This document shows positions 45,333 through 57,043 of a stretch of 64,000 nucleotides of DNA, in pieces (the first letter of the stretch is position 1; every line of letters begins with the position of its first letter). A model generated the notes under the pieces. The model was not told where the DNA came from. It did not search any database and saw only the letters and a program-made list of their open reading frames with translations. The stretch lies in contig OU452206.1 in NCBI GenBank assembly GCA_911728435.2, positions 15,530,297-15,594,296 of the forward strand. Direction: 5' to 3'. The translations under genes were made by a program, and so were the position numbers. The DNA is from Apoderus coryli. Its lineage: Eukaryota > Arthropoda > Insecta > Coleoptera > Attelabidae.

Positions 45333-46304
45333 TATATCTCAATATCAGTTATAGTTTCCGAGATACGAGAGAGGTCGGAAAAGTGATTTTTTTGAAAACG
45401 GCCCTGTATATTGAAATCTACATGATGTGTTATCAAAAATTTGATTAGGGCATCGTGAGATTCACAAAAAAAAAATAGTAACGTGTCGCGAAAATCTGGA
45501 CACCCTGTACATAGATTTTGCTATACGAGGATAAACTTGGAGTTAATTTTTTTGGTTGTGAAATTTTTAATTTTTTTTTGTTGGGAAACCTTAATTGAAA
45601 TGTCTGAGCAATGAGTTAAGAAAAAATATTTTGAAAAACCAAAATAAGTTTGATCTTTATTTTGTTTTTTTTTTACCTCCTCGTATATTAATACCGAAAT
45701 ATAGATATGTCCAAAAAATTGATATAGGTATGTAGGTATCTATTTATAATAGTTTTCATTATTATAACCAAATATGTCTCTAAAATAAGTAATTTTTACT
45801 ATGTGTGGTTTTTTTGGTTGGCTTTATTTGGAAATTCGTAAGCGATGCAACCTTAACCTGATTTCGCCAAAGTCAAAAGATATGTGACGTAATGTCACAC
45901 CGAAGTATGTACCTACCGCTACCAGTGGCGTGTATCATGTTCTTAGTGTAAAGTTGTACAGGGTATTCCAGATAAAGGGAGTTGTTTAGGGATTTTAGAA
46001 ACTATAAAACGAAGTAGTTAATTACGAGGATGATATGATAATTGATCTATATTCTTGTTGTTGTTTACATGGGATATCTTTGGAAGTTTGGTTTTTGTTT
46101 TTTCTGTAAATCGAATGATGAAGGACCGCAATGGTATTTTTTGAGCATTTGTTTGCACAGCATCGATGTTTTAGTGCAGGAGAACTAGATTTGGATGACC
46201 TGTAGGAACTTCTTGAGGGAGATAATGACGGTCATGAATAAAAGTGGAAAGTAGTTGTTCGATACTATTATCTTGATATTCCACGTCGAAATTCGTCACA
46301 AGAG
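45333..46304. other. Intergenic with stray transposon ends
   Basis: CACCCTGTACATA (about 45501) and TACAGGGTATTCC (about 45958) look like single ends of TA-flanked elements whose partners I could not place. No coding region is supported. Confidence 0.45.
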
Positions 46305-47510
46305 AATATAATAATAATAATAATAAGTTTATTTGCAGTTCAAAATAAGATACATATTCAATATACTCGTATTATAAATATTTAGACAAAAAAAAAAGAA
46401 CCACAAAATGGGCTGAATGGCAGTAAAAACTGATATAGAAATTCAGCCCAAACTAAAATATCATATTCAAAGTATACTAACAGTGAAAAATAGATAAACC
46501 AAAAAAACAAACAAGAAATCATATTGTGAAGCTCCCAAAATTGAACACAAAAGTCTGAAAAATTACTCTAATTAACGCAATAACAACATAAGATATGTAC
46601 AAATTCAAACAAATATTAGAATCGTCATTTTAAATATTGGGAAATTGGGGATCAGTTCAAAGTGGATTCAATAAATAAGTTTTCACGAATTTTTTTCTTA
46701 AACGAATATACATTTAACTTTTTTAAGTAATCAGGTATGCGGTTATAGATTTTGTAAATCTGAAAAGAGAATGATCGCTCAAAAATGGCAGTTCTGTGGC
46801 TTGGGGGAGAAAGAAGATTTCTGGACCTAATGTTTATGTTATGTACATCCGATCGGAACTTAATTTTATTATACAGATATGGGGGTTGTCTAGTCATAAG
46901 AATTGTATGAAATAAAACCGCTGAATGTAACTGCCTCCGATCGTTCATGGAGAGCCATTTGGTACTTAATAGTTTATCGCTTACAGGCTCGTACTTCCTA
47001 ATCCCAAAAATGTACCTCAAACATGATTTTTGAACGCGTTCGATACGATTTTTATCAAAGCAAACAGAGGCCATAAACAACGTCACAAAAATTAAAATTA
47101 CTCAAAGCCAGAGTGTCAGTGTGTCTTGCGTTAAGTTCAACCGAGAGAACGTGTCTATGTGGATAAAGCATCTTCAATGAGGCATATGACTTTGAAATGC
47201 ATTTAGAGATGTGATCATTGAAGCGTAATTCGGAATCCAACACTAGTCCCAAACTTCTGACCTTGTCTGTAATTTTCAGTGATACATTTAATTTGCATAC
47301 AATTTTTAACATGTTGTTTGTTTTTACCAAAAAACAAGACTTGTGTTTTTGCAGCATTTATTGTTAATTGATGCTTATCAGACCACAGGGCTAGGGAATC
47401 CAAATCGTAATTTCTTTTCTGGTTGGCATTGACAGCATCCTCAACTTGAAATGAAAATCTCAGTTGACTATCATCAGCGTACATGTAATGTATAATCACT
47501 GGTTCATTAT
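46305..47510 (-). mobile_element. 5'-truncated Jockey-like non-LTR retrotransposon
   Basis: On the minus strand, HYMYADDSQLRFSF (about 47490) is the catalytic motif, followed by LTINAAKTQVLFFGKNKQ. After a frame change, SLGLVLDSELRFNDHI lies at about 47250. The final frame (47086-46652) has RIERVQKSCLRYIFGIRKYE and ends YSFKKKIRENLFIESTLN. The 3' UTR runs to an (ATT)n tail at about 46308-46327. Everything upstream of YADD is missing. The same family's 3' end occurs at 31565-31785. Confidence 0.9.
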
Positions 47511-48060
47511 ATTTTTACATTGACACACAATTTTCAAATAATCAAAGTGAAAACAACAGCCCTCGTAGTATCTGCTGCAAAATAAATTTATTATTTTGCT
47601 GTTAAGATATAATTATTCTCAAATAATTCTGATATTGGAACGAAAAAAAGTTTGAAAATGATTGCAAAAGTTAATATTAACAAATCAAGTCAAATGAAAT
47701 TAATTTATTGAATAGACAGTAGAACGTAACCGTAAAAGAGAAAAAAAAATGCTGTTGTATCAGGTTAAATTAAAAAATAAATTACTTTTGGTATAACTTA
47801 TATTTTTATACAGCGAGGAGTAAAAGTCACGCATAAATATACATATACAGGGTCTATCGAGGAGTGTGACACGGAAAGTGTGCAGCATAATATTATGGGA
47901 TTTTTGTCTCTTAGCATTTAATTACGCCATGTAATCTTGCTTTAAGCATGATGCGAAATGACATGCATAAATGAGCAGTCACGTGACTTTCCTGGTCTGT
48001 CAAAATTGACATTTTTTTTCCGGAAAATTTCAAAACATGGCCTTATTTTTTAAAATGTCA
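47511..48060. other. Intergenic with possible element ends
   Basis: TACAGGGTCTATCGAGGAGT near 47847 resembles a TA-flanked element end. It may belong to the mariner that follows or to a separate MITE. No gene. Confidence 0.4.
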
Positions 48061-48980
48061 AAAGATGTCAAAGGAAAAAGTTGTTTATATTTTACTTAAG
48101 ATTTGGTGCAGAAAGTGGAGGAAAAGGTGAGAGAAAACAGACGCTTTACAATTTCATCAATGTGCGACTGCTTTTCTCAATATTCTCGTAGTGTTTTGTA
48201 TCGCATTGTGACCGAGAACTTGAATTACCGGAAATTGTGTTCACGTTGGGTTCCAAAAATGTTGACGGATTTGCACAAAACCCAACGTTTAGGCAGTGCA
48301 TTGACTTTCCTTGAGCGGTACCACAATGAAGGTGAAGATTTTTAGACCAAATTGTTACTGGTGACGAAACATGGGTGGCCTACGTCACACCAGAATCGAA
48401 ACAACAATCCATGGAATGGCGACATTCATCATCACCCAAAAGAGTGAAGTTTAAGCAAACAATTTCTGCCCGGAAAATCATGTGTACAGTTTTTTGGGAC
48501 AGAAAAGGAGTATTGCTAGTGGAGTCTCTGCCTCGTAATGAGACATTCAATGCAGCGTCTTATTGTGAGACATTGAACAATCTGCGTCGTGCAATCCAGA
48601 ACAAAAGACGTGGCAAGTTGAGTAAGGGTATCGTTTTGCTGCATGACAATGCCCGTCCACATGTGGCTAATCGGACCAAAGATCTCATCAAATCTTTTAA
48701 ATGGGAAACTCTAGATCATCCTCCATACAGCCCTGATCTGGCGCCCAGCGACTACCTTTTGTTCCTGCACTTGAAGAAACACCTGGGTGGTCAGCGTCTT
48801 CAAGACGACAACGAAGTCAAAACATTTGTGATACAGTGGTTAACAAGTCAGGCGGCAGAATTTTATGAGGAGGGTATTCAAAAACTGGTGCCACGTTATG
48901 ACAAGTGCCTCAATATTCACGGAAATTATGTAGAAAAGTAGATTAAGGTACAGGCTTTCATGTAAAAATAAAATTATTGC
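48061..48980 (+). pseudogene. Mariner (DD34D) transposase, one-base frameshift and N-terminal loss
   Basis: The frame from about 48103 (VQKVEEKVRENRRFTISSMC) runs to EGEDF and a TAG at 48343-48345. It resumes one frame over with DQIVTGDETW (first catalytic Asp), LLHDNARPHVANRT (second) and YSPDLAPSDYLLF (third) to NYVEK and stop at 48941. There are 34 residues between the last two Asp residues, the mariner DD34D spacing. The related copy at 26498-26503 has six T/A residues where this one has five (48339-48343), so a single deleted T explains the break. About 100 N-terminal residues are also missing. Otherwise it is very well preserved. Confidence 0.95.
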
Positions 48981-49074
48981 GATATCTTTGCACGTCTTTT
49001 TTTAATTCCAAAACGGTACATGCCTCGTATTTACCCTTATGTACCAATTTTGTATATTTTTTTTTATTTTTTCA

Positions 49075-49600
49075 ATAATAAGTGTATTCGGATTTTTAAA
49101 ATCTTTCTTTCAAAAATTAGTAAAGTGTTTTGGTAATTTAAAAATATATTTCCAAAATGTTTAAGTTACAAATTGTTATGCCTAACACTGCTTTTTTTAT
49201 TAAAAATTAAATCTTTAACAAAATTAGGTACCCCTTGATGCAAAGTTGCAATTATTTTCAAAATTACCTTTGCATTTTAATTTTTATTAATTAGCTTAAT
49301 ATTTGCGTCGAATCAAATGAAAAAAACCACAAAAAAAAATGCTTGTAATTTCCTTTTAATTGAAACACATAAGCATTTTTTTTGTTCGATTCGACGCAAA
49401 TATGAATCTAGTTAAGTTAATTTTTAAAATAATTGCAACTTTGCTTCAACCGTTAGTTGTGTTTTTGTTAAAGATTTGATTTTTTATGACAAAACCAGTG
49501 TTACACAAATTTGTAACTTAAACATTTTAAAAATATAATTTTAAATTACTCAGCATACAACATACTCAATTTTTGAAAAATCGGAATACGCTTATTTTTG
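49075..49600. mobile_element. Foldback element, about 525 bp
   Basis: The outer words AATAAGTGTATTCGGATTTTT (49071-49091) and AAAAATCGGAATACGCTTATT (about 49577-49597) are reverse complements with two differences. Inner arms match as well: AATGTTTAAGTTACAAATT, AAATCTTTAACAAAA, CAAAGTTGCAATTATTTT and ATATTTGCGTCGAATC each have an inverted partner. The centre is near 49340. Non-coding. Confidence 0.85.
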
Positions 49601-49795
49601 CAAAAATCGGTTGTGTCGCCCCAAAACTTTCCCGTCAAGATATAATATAATCAAAAATATTTGTCCTGCGTAACGAAACAGAATTTTAATTATTATTGTA
49701 ATTGTAGATATTATTTTCATTATTTCCATTAAAAATGAAATAAAAAAAATATTTCCAGAGATGGGATTCGGACTCAGAACCTTCCGCTTGCGAAG

Positions 49796-51132
49796 CAAAT
49801 CAAATCAAAAATTTTTATTTCATATGTTCAGTTATATAACAGCATTACAAACATTTATCTTAAAACTAAATATATATATACAATATTTACAAAACAGAAG
49901 TGAGCATGACTATATACGAGTACTACAAAAATGATATGTACGTGATGTCGATGCAGCAGGAACCTCGCGTCGCGGCCAGGCAGGCATGGTCTTAAGCCTT
50001 TCGAGTACAAATGTTTGTTCATTATTAGTCGTCTGAGGTAGGCTCGGCTCCAACCTAGACTTTACCCAAGCAATGTGTCCGCAGTCGGCAATGAATGCGA
50101 AATATTTATATAACATTTTTAAGCTACTTGTCTGTTAAGGCTTCTGAGTAATAACGCAGGAAAAATTAGGAAAAACCTGCTTAAAGGGGGTGTCGAGTCG
50201 ATTGTCCGTTTGCAGCGTTGCGAAAGATAAATCTAGCGATGCACTGTTTGTCTACGGCCTATTATCCAAGTAGATGGGTAATCTGTGATAAATTAGGGGA
50301 TGTTTAAAATTGAGATGTCCTGTGTCAGTGGTGTAATATTTGTGTGCTATGTCAGTCACGTAGTCTGTAATATATTGTATGTTTGCTCGTCTATGCAGTT
50401 CATCGATCACTGCTTGTCGCATGCCGTAATATTTTGTTTTCCATACGCAGCAATCGTAATCGCTGCGTATCGGACATGCTACACCAGACGGGAGCAGCAT
50501 AAGTCAGCATCCGTCTTAGTACAGTCTTGTATAAAGTAACTTTATTGTCGGTCGTCAGTACAGTTTGTATTTATAAGTGGATAAAGACTGTGTACTGCAC
50601 TGTAGGTCCTCTATATGCTGTGACTCGTATGCGGCTTGAAACTCAGTGTTCGATCGAGCGTCACTCCCAGATGAGTCACAGGTTGTCGTTGTGGATCGAT
50701 TATTGCGTCGCCTATTTTTAGTTTTTCGAATATTTTGGTATTCTTCTATTTTTTTGTCAGTATGATTTGTTCTGTCTTGGTCGGGTTTATCTTTATTTTT
50801 CAAGTTTTATAGTAGTCTTCAAGTCGCGTCATGTCGATTCGTATATGTCGATTAGCTGCGTTGGCGTGGTAGCTGTGTGTGTAAAGGGTCGTGTCGTCGG
50901 CGTATAGGGCAAGCTTAGTGTGGGGATATCAGAAGTATAAAGGGTGTACAACTTAGGAGCGAGAACTGTGCCTTGGGGCACGCCTGCTTTTAGAGTTCGG
51001 AGGCGAGATGAGGTGCTATTTATTCGCACTTTGAAAGTTCTGTCTGAAAGGTACGACTTCAGTAGTGTTAGCAGATGTCCAGGTATGTTGAGGCGGAGCA
51101 GTTTGGTCAGAAGTCCTTCGTGCCATACTCTG
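49796..51132 (-). mobile_element. 5'-truncated Jockey-like non-LTR retrotransposon
   Basis: Minus strand from 51132: DRVWHEGLLTKLLRLNIPGH, SYLSDRTFKVRINSTSSRLR, KAGVPQGTVLAPKLYTLYTS and DIPTLS. The expected YADD region (about 50890) is frame-shifted. Pieces of the connection domain follow (about 50800-50560). A C-terminus with SGVACPIRSDYDCCVWKTKY follows at 50500-50252, and further fragments run to a (TTTGA)-like tail at 49797-49812. It lacks the endonuclease and the first half of RT. Confidence 0.85.
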
Positions 51133-51189
51133 TCGCACGCTCTAATAATGACGGCAAAAACCCTTTATCAAATTACTTTATTATATTCA

Positions 51190-51600
51190 TAAATCAAAGG
51201 CGTTTCCAGAAACTTATAATTTCTAACACACATTTTTTGAATTTGATTAAAGTCAAACCACATAAGTGTATTTTCAAAATCATCTTTATTGCAATGATTT
51301 ACAAAAAGAAACTTTCCACATTAAATGGTGTATCACACTATTTGGCTTTTTACATTATGATATAATGAATTTTAAGTTTCAAAAATTTTTCATCAATTTC
51401 AATTTCATTTTTTCAAAGTGTCTGTATACATGTTTGAATCCACATTACGACATAAGCCATTAAGTAAGATTGATAATGCCACTGAAGATGGAACAGTTCC
51501 GAAACAGGTTGGGCTAATTCTAAGATATATATAAAAATATTTTGTGGAGTAGACGACTCCTCGTCATAATGGATTACTTTGGAAAAGTTTATTAAGTATA
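51190..51600. repeat. 410-bp insertion carrying a hammerhead-like motif
   Basis: This segment is absent from the otherwise collinear copy at 26985-27000, so it is a mobile insertion. It ends in an AT-rich AAATAATAATAA stretch near 51610. No coding region is supported. Confidence 0.6.
51478..51514 (+). ncRNA. Hammerhead-like RNA motif, diverged
   Basis: GCC-A, CUGAAGA, an extra U, stem II GGAA/UUCC with loop CAG, then GAAAC-AG-GUU and GGGC. CUGANGA, GAAA and a minimal stem III with a 2-nt loop are present. Stem I is GCC/GGC with an A-G mismatch at its base. Confidence 0.35.
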
Positions 51601-51870
51601 TTCGAATAAATAATAATAACTGGTGAAATTTCAAACGCAATTTTCTCGAGAATTATGGGGGCAAATATCGAATGTAACCTATCGCTGTGAAGCAGATAAA
51701 AAATGCCTTAAAATGATGTATCACTCGACCCCTACTGATATAGGAAAATTTAGTGGTTGCAGCAATTTCAACCAAAAATCTAATGGCTTCATCCTAGGAC
51801 TCCCCCAAACTCATACACCAAAATTTTGCTCAATTTAGTGAAAGCGTTTAGGCGCTACAGACAGACTTCT

Positions 51871-52424
51871 ATCTACCAAAGCATGTGCCTTGGTGCCTTT
51901 ATACACTGGTTTCTCTCTATATTAATTGGCCAGTCAGGCGTAGTCTCTTATTATTATTACAAAAGAAGAGCTTTAATTATTGTTCTATTTAAATTGCCTA
52001 CCTACACACCGGAAAATATTAATTACAACCTAATTAACTAGTAATTAAATTAAATTTACAAACAAAAACTGTTTCTGTCTGCTCCTTTATGAAATATATC
52101 CTTCATTTTATTTCCAACTTTTGATGATGATGATTTTTTAATTGAAAAACAAATGTTTCTGAATCAATTATGTACAGGTCATATCACGTAGTACAAAAGG
52201 CATGCCTTATACCAGGTGGCCCAACGGGAGAAACTCCATTCTGAAAATCTGTTGTAGTACTTAGGTCGACGGGGCCAATTCGGCTAAAATGTTTTCAACT
52301 TTTTTATTTTAGATACGACCCTATAAGTAAGGAATTTTTGTTTTTATTCTACTTATAATTATTCTAAAAATAGTTCATGTATAATATGTTATACCGATGT
52401 CCACGTTTTTCTTCTTCTTCTTCT
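51871..52424. other. Intergenic
   Basis: No gene recognised. A CTT tract (52411-52425) abuts the 5' junction of the next retrotransposon. Confidence 0.45.
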
Positions 52425-53600
52425 TAAACTGGTTTGAGAGGGCTTGTTTTGAACTTCATTGAGTCCTACCTGAGCGATCGACAGCAGATAGTGGAGTGCG
52501 AGGGAGAGAGGTCTGATGCACGGGATGTAACCATAGGGGTACCCCAAGGATCGATATTGGGTCCTCTTTTGTTTTTGCTCTATGTCAATGACTTCTCCAC
52601 TTTTGTTAGAGATACTCAAATCATTCAGTATATAAATAACAACAAACAACTCGATAATAAATTTGTCATGGCAGAAAAATGGTTCGAATCCAATAGACTG
52701 TGCCTTAATATTACAAAAACAGAGCGGATTGATTTTTCACTTAGGGGTCAATACGTTAACGATAAGGTTGTTAAATTTCTTGGAGTCTATCTGGACTCGC
52801 GTTTAACATGGAATTCCCAGATTGATAACCTCTCTAAAAGATTGTCGAGTGTTAACTACCTTTTGAGGAGACTGGCGAGTACATGCTCTGAGAGCGATGT
52901 TCGTTGCGCGTATATGGCGTACTTTCAGGGACTTATTAACTATAGCGTTCTGTTCTGGGGTATCTAATGCATCTCACAGCGAAAAAATATTTAAAATACA
53001 GAAAACAGCAATACGCATAGTAGCAAAAGCGAATTAAAAGGATTCATGCAAGCCGTTGTTTAAAAAACTAAATATTTTCACTGTTCCTGTGCTATATATT
53101 TGGCAATGTATTTTATATGTCAGAGATAATGTAGAAGGTTTAAATAGACACAGTGATATGCATAACACAAGAAAAAAAGATAGGATATGCTTACCTCAGC
53201 ACAGACTGGCCCTGACTTATAAACAGTGTTTCATCATGGGAATCAGATTTTGCAACCACTTACCAATTTCTCTCCAAAACTGGAAAGACAATGTAAGGTT
53301 TAAGCAAGGGGTAAAACTGCATCTTCTTGAAATAATTCCGTATACTTACGCTGACTTTCTTAATTATAAATTTTAAATGTATATAGATTACGAAGTTTTT
53401 TTTTCTGTAGGATTTGTTATTTTACACTTAATTGTGTTGTTGTTGATGTCGTTCTGTTTGTTTACTTATGGTAATGTTTTTTATTTTATTTTGTGTTTTT
53501 TATATTATTTATATTAATTATAGTAGTTTTAGTATAATATGTATGACGATGCAGATAACTACGGTTAAAAAGCAAATAAAGAATTATTATTATTATTAAA
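52425..53600 (+). mobile_element. 5'-truncated Jockey-like non-LTR retrotransposon lacking YADD
   Basis: The frame at 52434-52967 reads GLVLNFIESYLSDRQQIVEC, IGVPQGSILGPLLFLLYVND, then RDTQIIQYINNNKQ where a catalytic YADD should be. LCLNITKTERIDFS and VKFLGVYLDSRLTW follow. After a stop and a gap the C-terminal part continues at 53056-53376 (GIRFCNHLPISLQ). The 3' end at about 53580-53600 is AATAAAG followed by (ATT)n. The loss of both catalytic Asp residues, plus 5' truncation, means no RT activity. Confidence 0.9.
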
Positions 53601-55443
53601 CCTATGTAGCTTTAACAAAAATTAAGCTATTGTAATAAATAAAAATGAAATTGTAAAGAAACGAGAAAATAAGAAATTACAAGGTGGAACAACTTTGAAA
53701 CTCACACACATGTGGTTTTAGAGTTAGAGTAAGAAAACACACTTTGTGTCACCCTGTATAAAATGACGTACCTACGCCCAATTTTCTTCAAATTCAAAAC
53801 ATGTGCTAGATTTCATATAAATTTGCCTACAATATGAAAAAAAAGCAATCAAATCGAATTTAAAATAACAAATTTATTAATGAGCAAACTTTATCAATTG
53901 TTAGAGATTATTTTACCGGTGAGTGTATTTTGAAAAATGTAGTGCTGACAGAGCCTGTCGTAACATATACGAACTTGGTTTTTTAAATGGAATGCCTTGT
54001 ATATTACTACATTTTATCCTTTTGATTTCAGTTATAATAAATTTAGACCCAGTAAGTACTAACTCGTGGAGTATTTTATATTTCTTTGATGTACGACATA
54101 CCTAACTCCTCGGTATACGGATATATTTATGCGACGCTATAGTTAATAATTAAAACCCTACTACTTATGGGTGGAAACATAAAATATAATTGTGCACACC
54201 ACAAACCAAGTAATAACAGGTATAAAACACTTTAAACGGCGGAAGATAATTTTCCCCATGCATGCGCATAATTTCTTTTGTATAAAAAATATCTGCAGTA
54301 CAGACTTGTCCTGAAAAATGCATCCTCAGTTACTGTTAGAAAATTGTTTTGTATTTCAATAAATTTCACTTTTGGCTTTGTATTCCATCTACAGTCTGAT
54401 CAAACTCAAGCCGGCACTATTGAGACAATTTTGGTTGACTCTGGTGCACAGTTGACTAGTTTAAGGAAGCATGAGCGATGGAACTGGGCTACTGTTGTTC
54501 CTTTTCTCTTACCAACATCGCATTTTTTCTTGGGCAGTTCAAGAAAAAACAACTTTTTTGAGATATACAAGATTGAAAAGAGTATTATTCGGTAATCCCC
54601 AAACATCTTTTGGTCTTACATTTGGTAATTATTAGCACTGTGTCATGAGGCATAAATGTAAACTCTTAGACAAGGCTAGAATTTCCTTGTTTAAGTGTAA
54701 ACCTCTACAAATCACACTATTTGAGTTTGTTTGAAAAGGGATTGTATTCCAAAGGAGAATACGATTAAATTTATAAATTGTCGAACACAAGGCTCACGGG
54801 CTGCATGTGGCTCACGAGTTTATTTTACATTTTTTTATGTTTTCTATATCGTTATCGAAAGTGAAAACATCAGTCACGCATTCCATCTCCAGCTTTTCCA
54901 GCAGTTGTAATAATTTAGGGGTATGTACAGGAGGATTATGTTGTTTCTTTAACAAAACGTAGATTTTGTGATTGTAATGTCTGTGTTTTTATATTTATTA
55001 CATTCTTTAAGCTGCTGGCTCACATAGTAGAGATTTTTCTTCCTGCTTGCCCTACGATATATTCCCGAGTTCGAAAAAAGGTTGAATTTATCTTTTATTT
55101 TAACAAGATGGCCATTGGTATTGTGCCCATCTATCAGTGATTTTATTGTATGACAATATGTGTACTATCTAGTAAGATATTTGTAATAAACTTATCTATG
55201 GTCTTTAAAAAATATTTTGTTTGATGTTGTTCAATTTCTTTAAGATAGGCAGATAGAGAGGGGTATTAAACAATTAGGTATTGTAAAATATAAATAAATT
55301 TGAATTTGATTTATGTTGGCTGTGGCTGAAGGTTTGGTCGCCAGCAGAAACACTAAGGATATCATCAACATATCTATTATAAAACAAAAATTGAATCGGT
55401 AAAAACACTGCTGAATATCTTCTGCTCAATTACATTTAAGTTA
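53601..55443. other. Intergenic with MITE fragments
   Basis: TTGTGTCACCCTGTATAAAA (about 53742) and GGTTTTTTAAATGGAATGCC (about 53979) look like single ends of TA-flanked elements. A plus frame at 54278-54595 (105 codons) and an overlapping minus frame were examined and not accepted. Confidence 0.4.
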
Positions 55444-55700
55444 ATATAATAATAATAATAAGCTTTATTGCTCAACAGAATCTATCCATTTACAAGAGCA
55501 ATACAAATATCGCTGAGAAAAGCAAGAACATGAACCCATTGCTAAGACATTATTTTTTTTTAACTTCTTATTAAATTAAAAGAAAATTTGATTTAACGCT
55601 AAAGACAGTAGTAATAATTGTACGAAATCCTCCCCGATTCTGCGAAATTAAAAGCATTTGTAGGATAGGTCTGCCTTTATATGGTGAAACTTGAACCTTT
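55444..55700 (-). mobile_element. 3' UTR fragment of a non-LTR retrotransposon
   Basis: Minus strand ends GAGCAATAAAGC followed by TTATTATTATTATTA (about 55447-55462). The AATAAAG plus (TTA)n ending is shared by other elements in the window. Only about 250 bp remain. Confidence 0.65.
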
Positions 55701-55821
55701 TTTTAATCAGAAGACAGGAAATGTTAAAATACTGTGATGAATATGAAAATATACACCTGTTGGCAACACCGCACCGCTACGCGTCTAGTTAAACTCGAGC
55801 TGGTTGTCTCGTAGACCGCCA

Positions 55822-56030
55822 TAGTACAGTTTATATACAGTTACTTCACCTCGTGTCGGCGCCTTTGTTATCTCGGTCTTAAAAGCCATTCGCCGAATTC
55901 GCCGCCGCTGATATTTATAGTATAGTCACAGTTTAATATACAGTTACTTCACTTCGTGTCGGAATGTTTTATCTGTCTGTCTACAAAGCAATTCGCCGCA
56001 ATTATAATTGTAGTATAGTATCTTATAGTA
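55822..56030. repeat. Direct duplication, period about 103 bp
   Basis: ACAGTTTATATACAGTTACTT continuing CACCTCGTGTCGG (about 55826) recurs as ACAGTTTAATATACAGTTAC continuing TTCACTTCGTGTCGG (about 55928). ATTCGCCG and TAGTATAGT follow at matching spacing. Two copies. Confidence 0.75.
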
Positions 56031-56051
56031 TATATAGATATAGTATATATA

Positions 56052-56985
56052 CAGTATGTCCACGGATGCGGTTAACAAGAGGACAAATGGACCATAAATT
56101 GAAAGATACGAAAAAAGTTATTCTTGATAAAAATGTTTGCTTGTCGAAAAAATAAGAACTACCATGAAAAAAATTATTTTTATTAAACAGGGCGTCTCAA
56201 AAAGGCATAAATATAAAATTAAACAAGAGCAAACAGTCTTATTTTGGTGTCTTAGCGTAAAATGATAAATAGAAAAAGTGCTTCAAATTTAATTCTGACC
56301 CTGATTCCAGAGTTACAGAAGAATATTTAAATTTATGAAAAAAAAAATTCATCAGTTTTTGATATTAAAAAAGAAAAGAAACAATATAATGAGGACGATG
56401 CCAGTACAGTTTTGATATGGGAATCAGTAAATGAAAATCCATTGCTTTCTTTAAGAAACAGGGCTAAGAATTTAGAGGTGGTGGGAAAATCTACCATTCA
56501 AAAAGTTTTAAAAGAAAATAAAATTTATCCTTACAAGCCTCATTTCAACCAAACTTTGGAGGCTGGGGATGAAGCAAAAAGGGTAGATTTTTGTTTGTGG
56601 GTTGGAAATCAGATTTTAAACGGCAATAGAAATTTTCACAAACTTATAATATTTTCAATTTTCATTTTAATTTGTTTAATTTTATGTTTAAAAAAAAATT
56701 TTTTTTCATAAATTTAAATATTCTTCTGTAACTCTGGAATCGGGGTCAGAATTAAATTTGGAGCATTTTTTCTATTTATCATTTTACACCAAAATAAGAC
56801 TGTTTGCTCTTGTTTAATTTTATATTTATGCCTTTTTGAGACGCCCTGTTTAATAAAAATAATTTTTTTCATGGTAGTTCTTATTTTTTCGACAAGCAAA
56901 CATTTTTATCAAGAATAACTTTTTTTCGTATCTTTCAATTTTTGGTCCATTTGTCCTCTTGTTAACCGCATCCGTGGACATACTG
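56052..56985. mobile_element. 934-bp palindromic Tc1/mariner-type deletion derivative
   Basis: The left end CAGTATGTCCACGGATGCGG (56052, TA before) mirrors the right end closing with CCGTGGACATACTG (56985, TA after). The inverted repeats are about 295 bp (56052-56349 and 56697-56985) and nearly identical. An internal CAGGGCGTCTCAAAAAGGC motif lies in each arm. Between the arms is a stub of transposase coding sequence. Confidence 0.95.
56412..56711 (+). pseudogene. Transposase N-terminal half, truncated before the first catalytic Asp
   Basis: ENPLLSLRNRAKNLEVVGKS, STIQKVLKENKIYPYKPHFN and FCLWVGNQILNGNRNFHKLI correspond to the second helix-turn-helix and linker of an IS630/Tc1/mariner transposase. 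Residues 80-160 of the intact one at 59369 are comparable: SRSSIIRILKAYKFHPYKIK. It stops at IFS, exactly where FSDE with the first catalytic Asp should follow, and then enters the right inverted repeat. It lacks the whole catalytic core. Confidence 0.85.
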
Positions 56986-57043
56986 TAGATATAGTATATA
57001 TAGTAGCGGGCCAGAATGTGGCTGGGATTGCGACGAGTCGATG

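Larger units (their letters stand above)
49640..51870. repeat. Dispersed repeat copy 2, split by two insertions
   Basis: Pieces 49640-49795, 51133-51190 and 51600-51870 together follow the order of the uninterrupted copy at 26762-27275. The first junction carries a non-LTR element (49796-51132) and the second a 410-bp repeat (51190-51600). The repeat is therefore older than both insertions. Confidence 0.8.

Noticed and set aside
54278..54595. Frame with ILVDSGAQLT, like a retroviral aspartic protease active site
   Set aside because: Only the DSGA tetrapeptide matches. No flap or second conserved motif and no gag or RT nearby, so a chance match is more likely.
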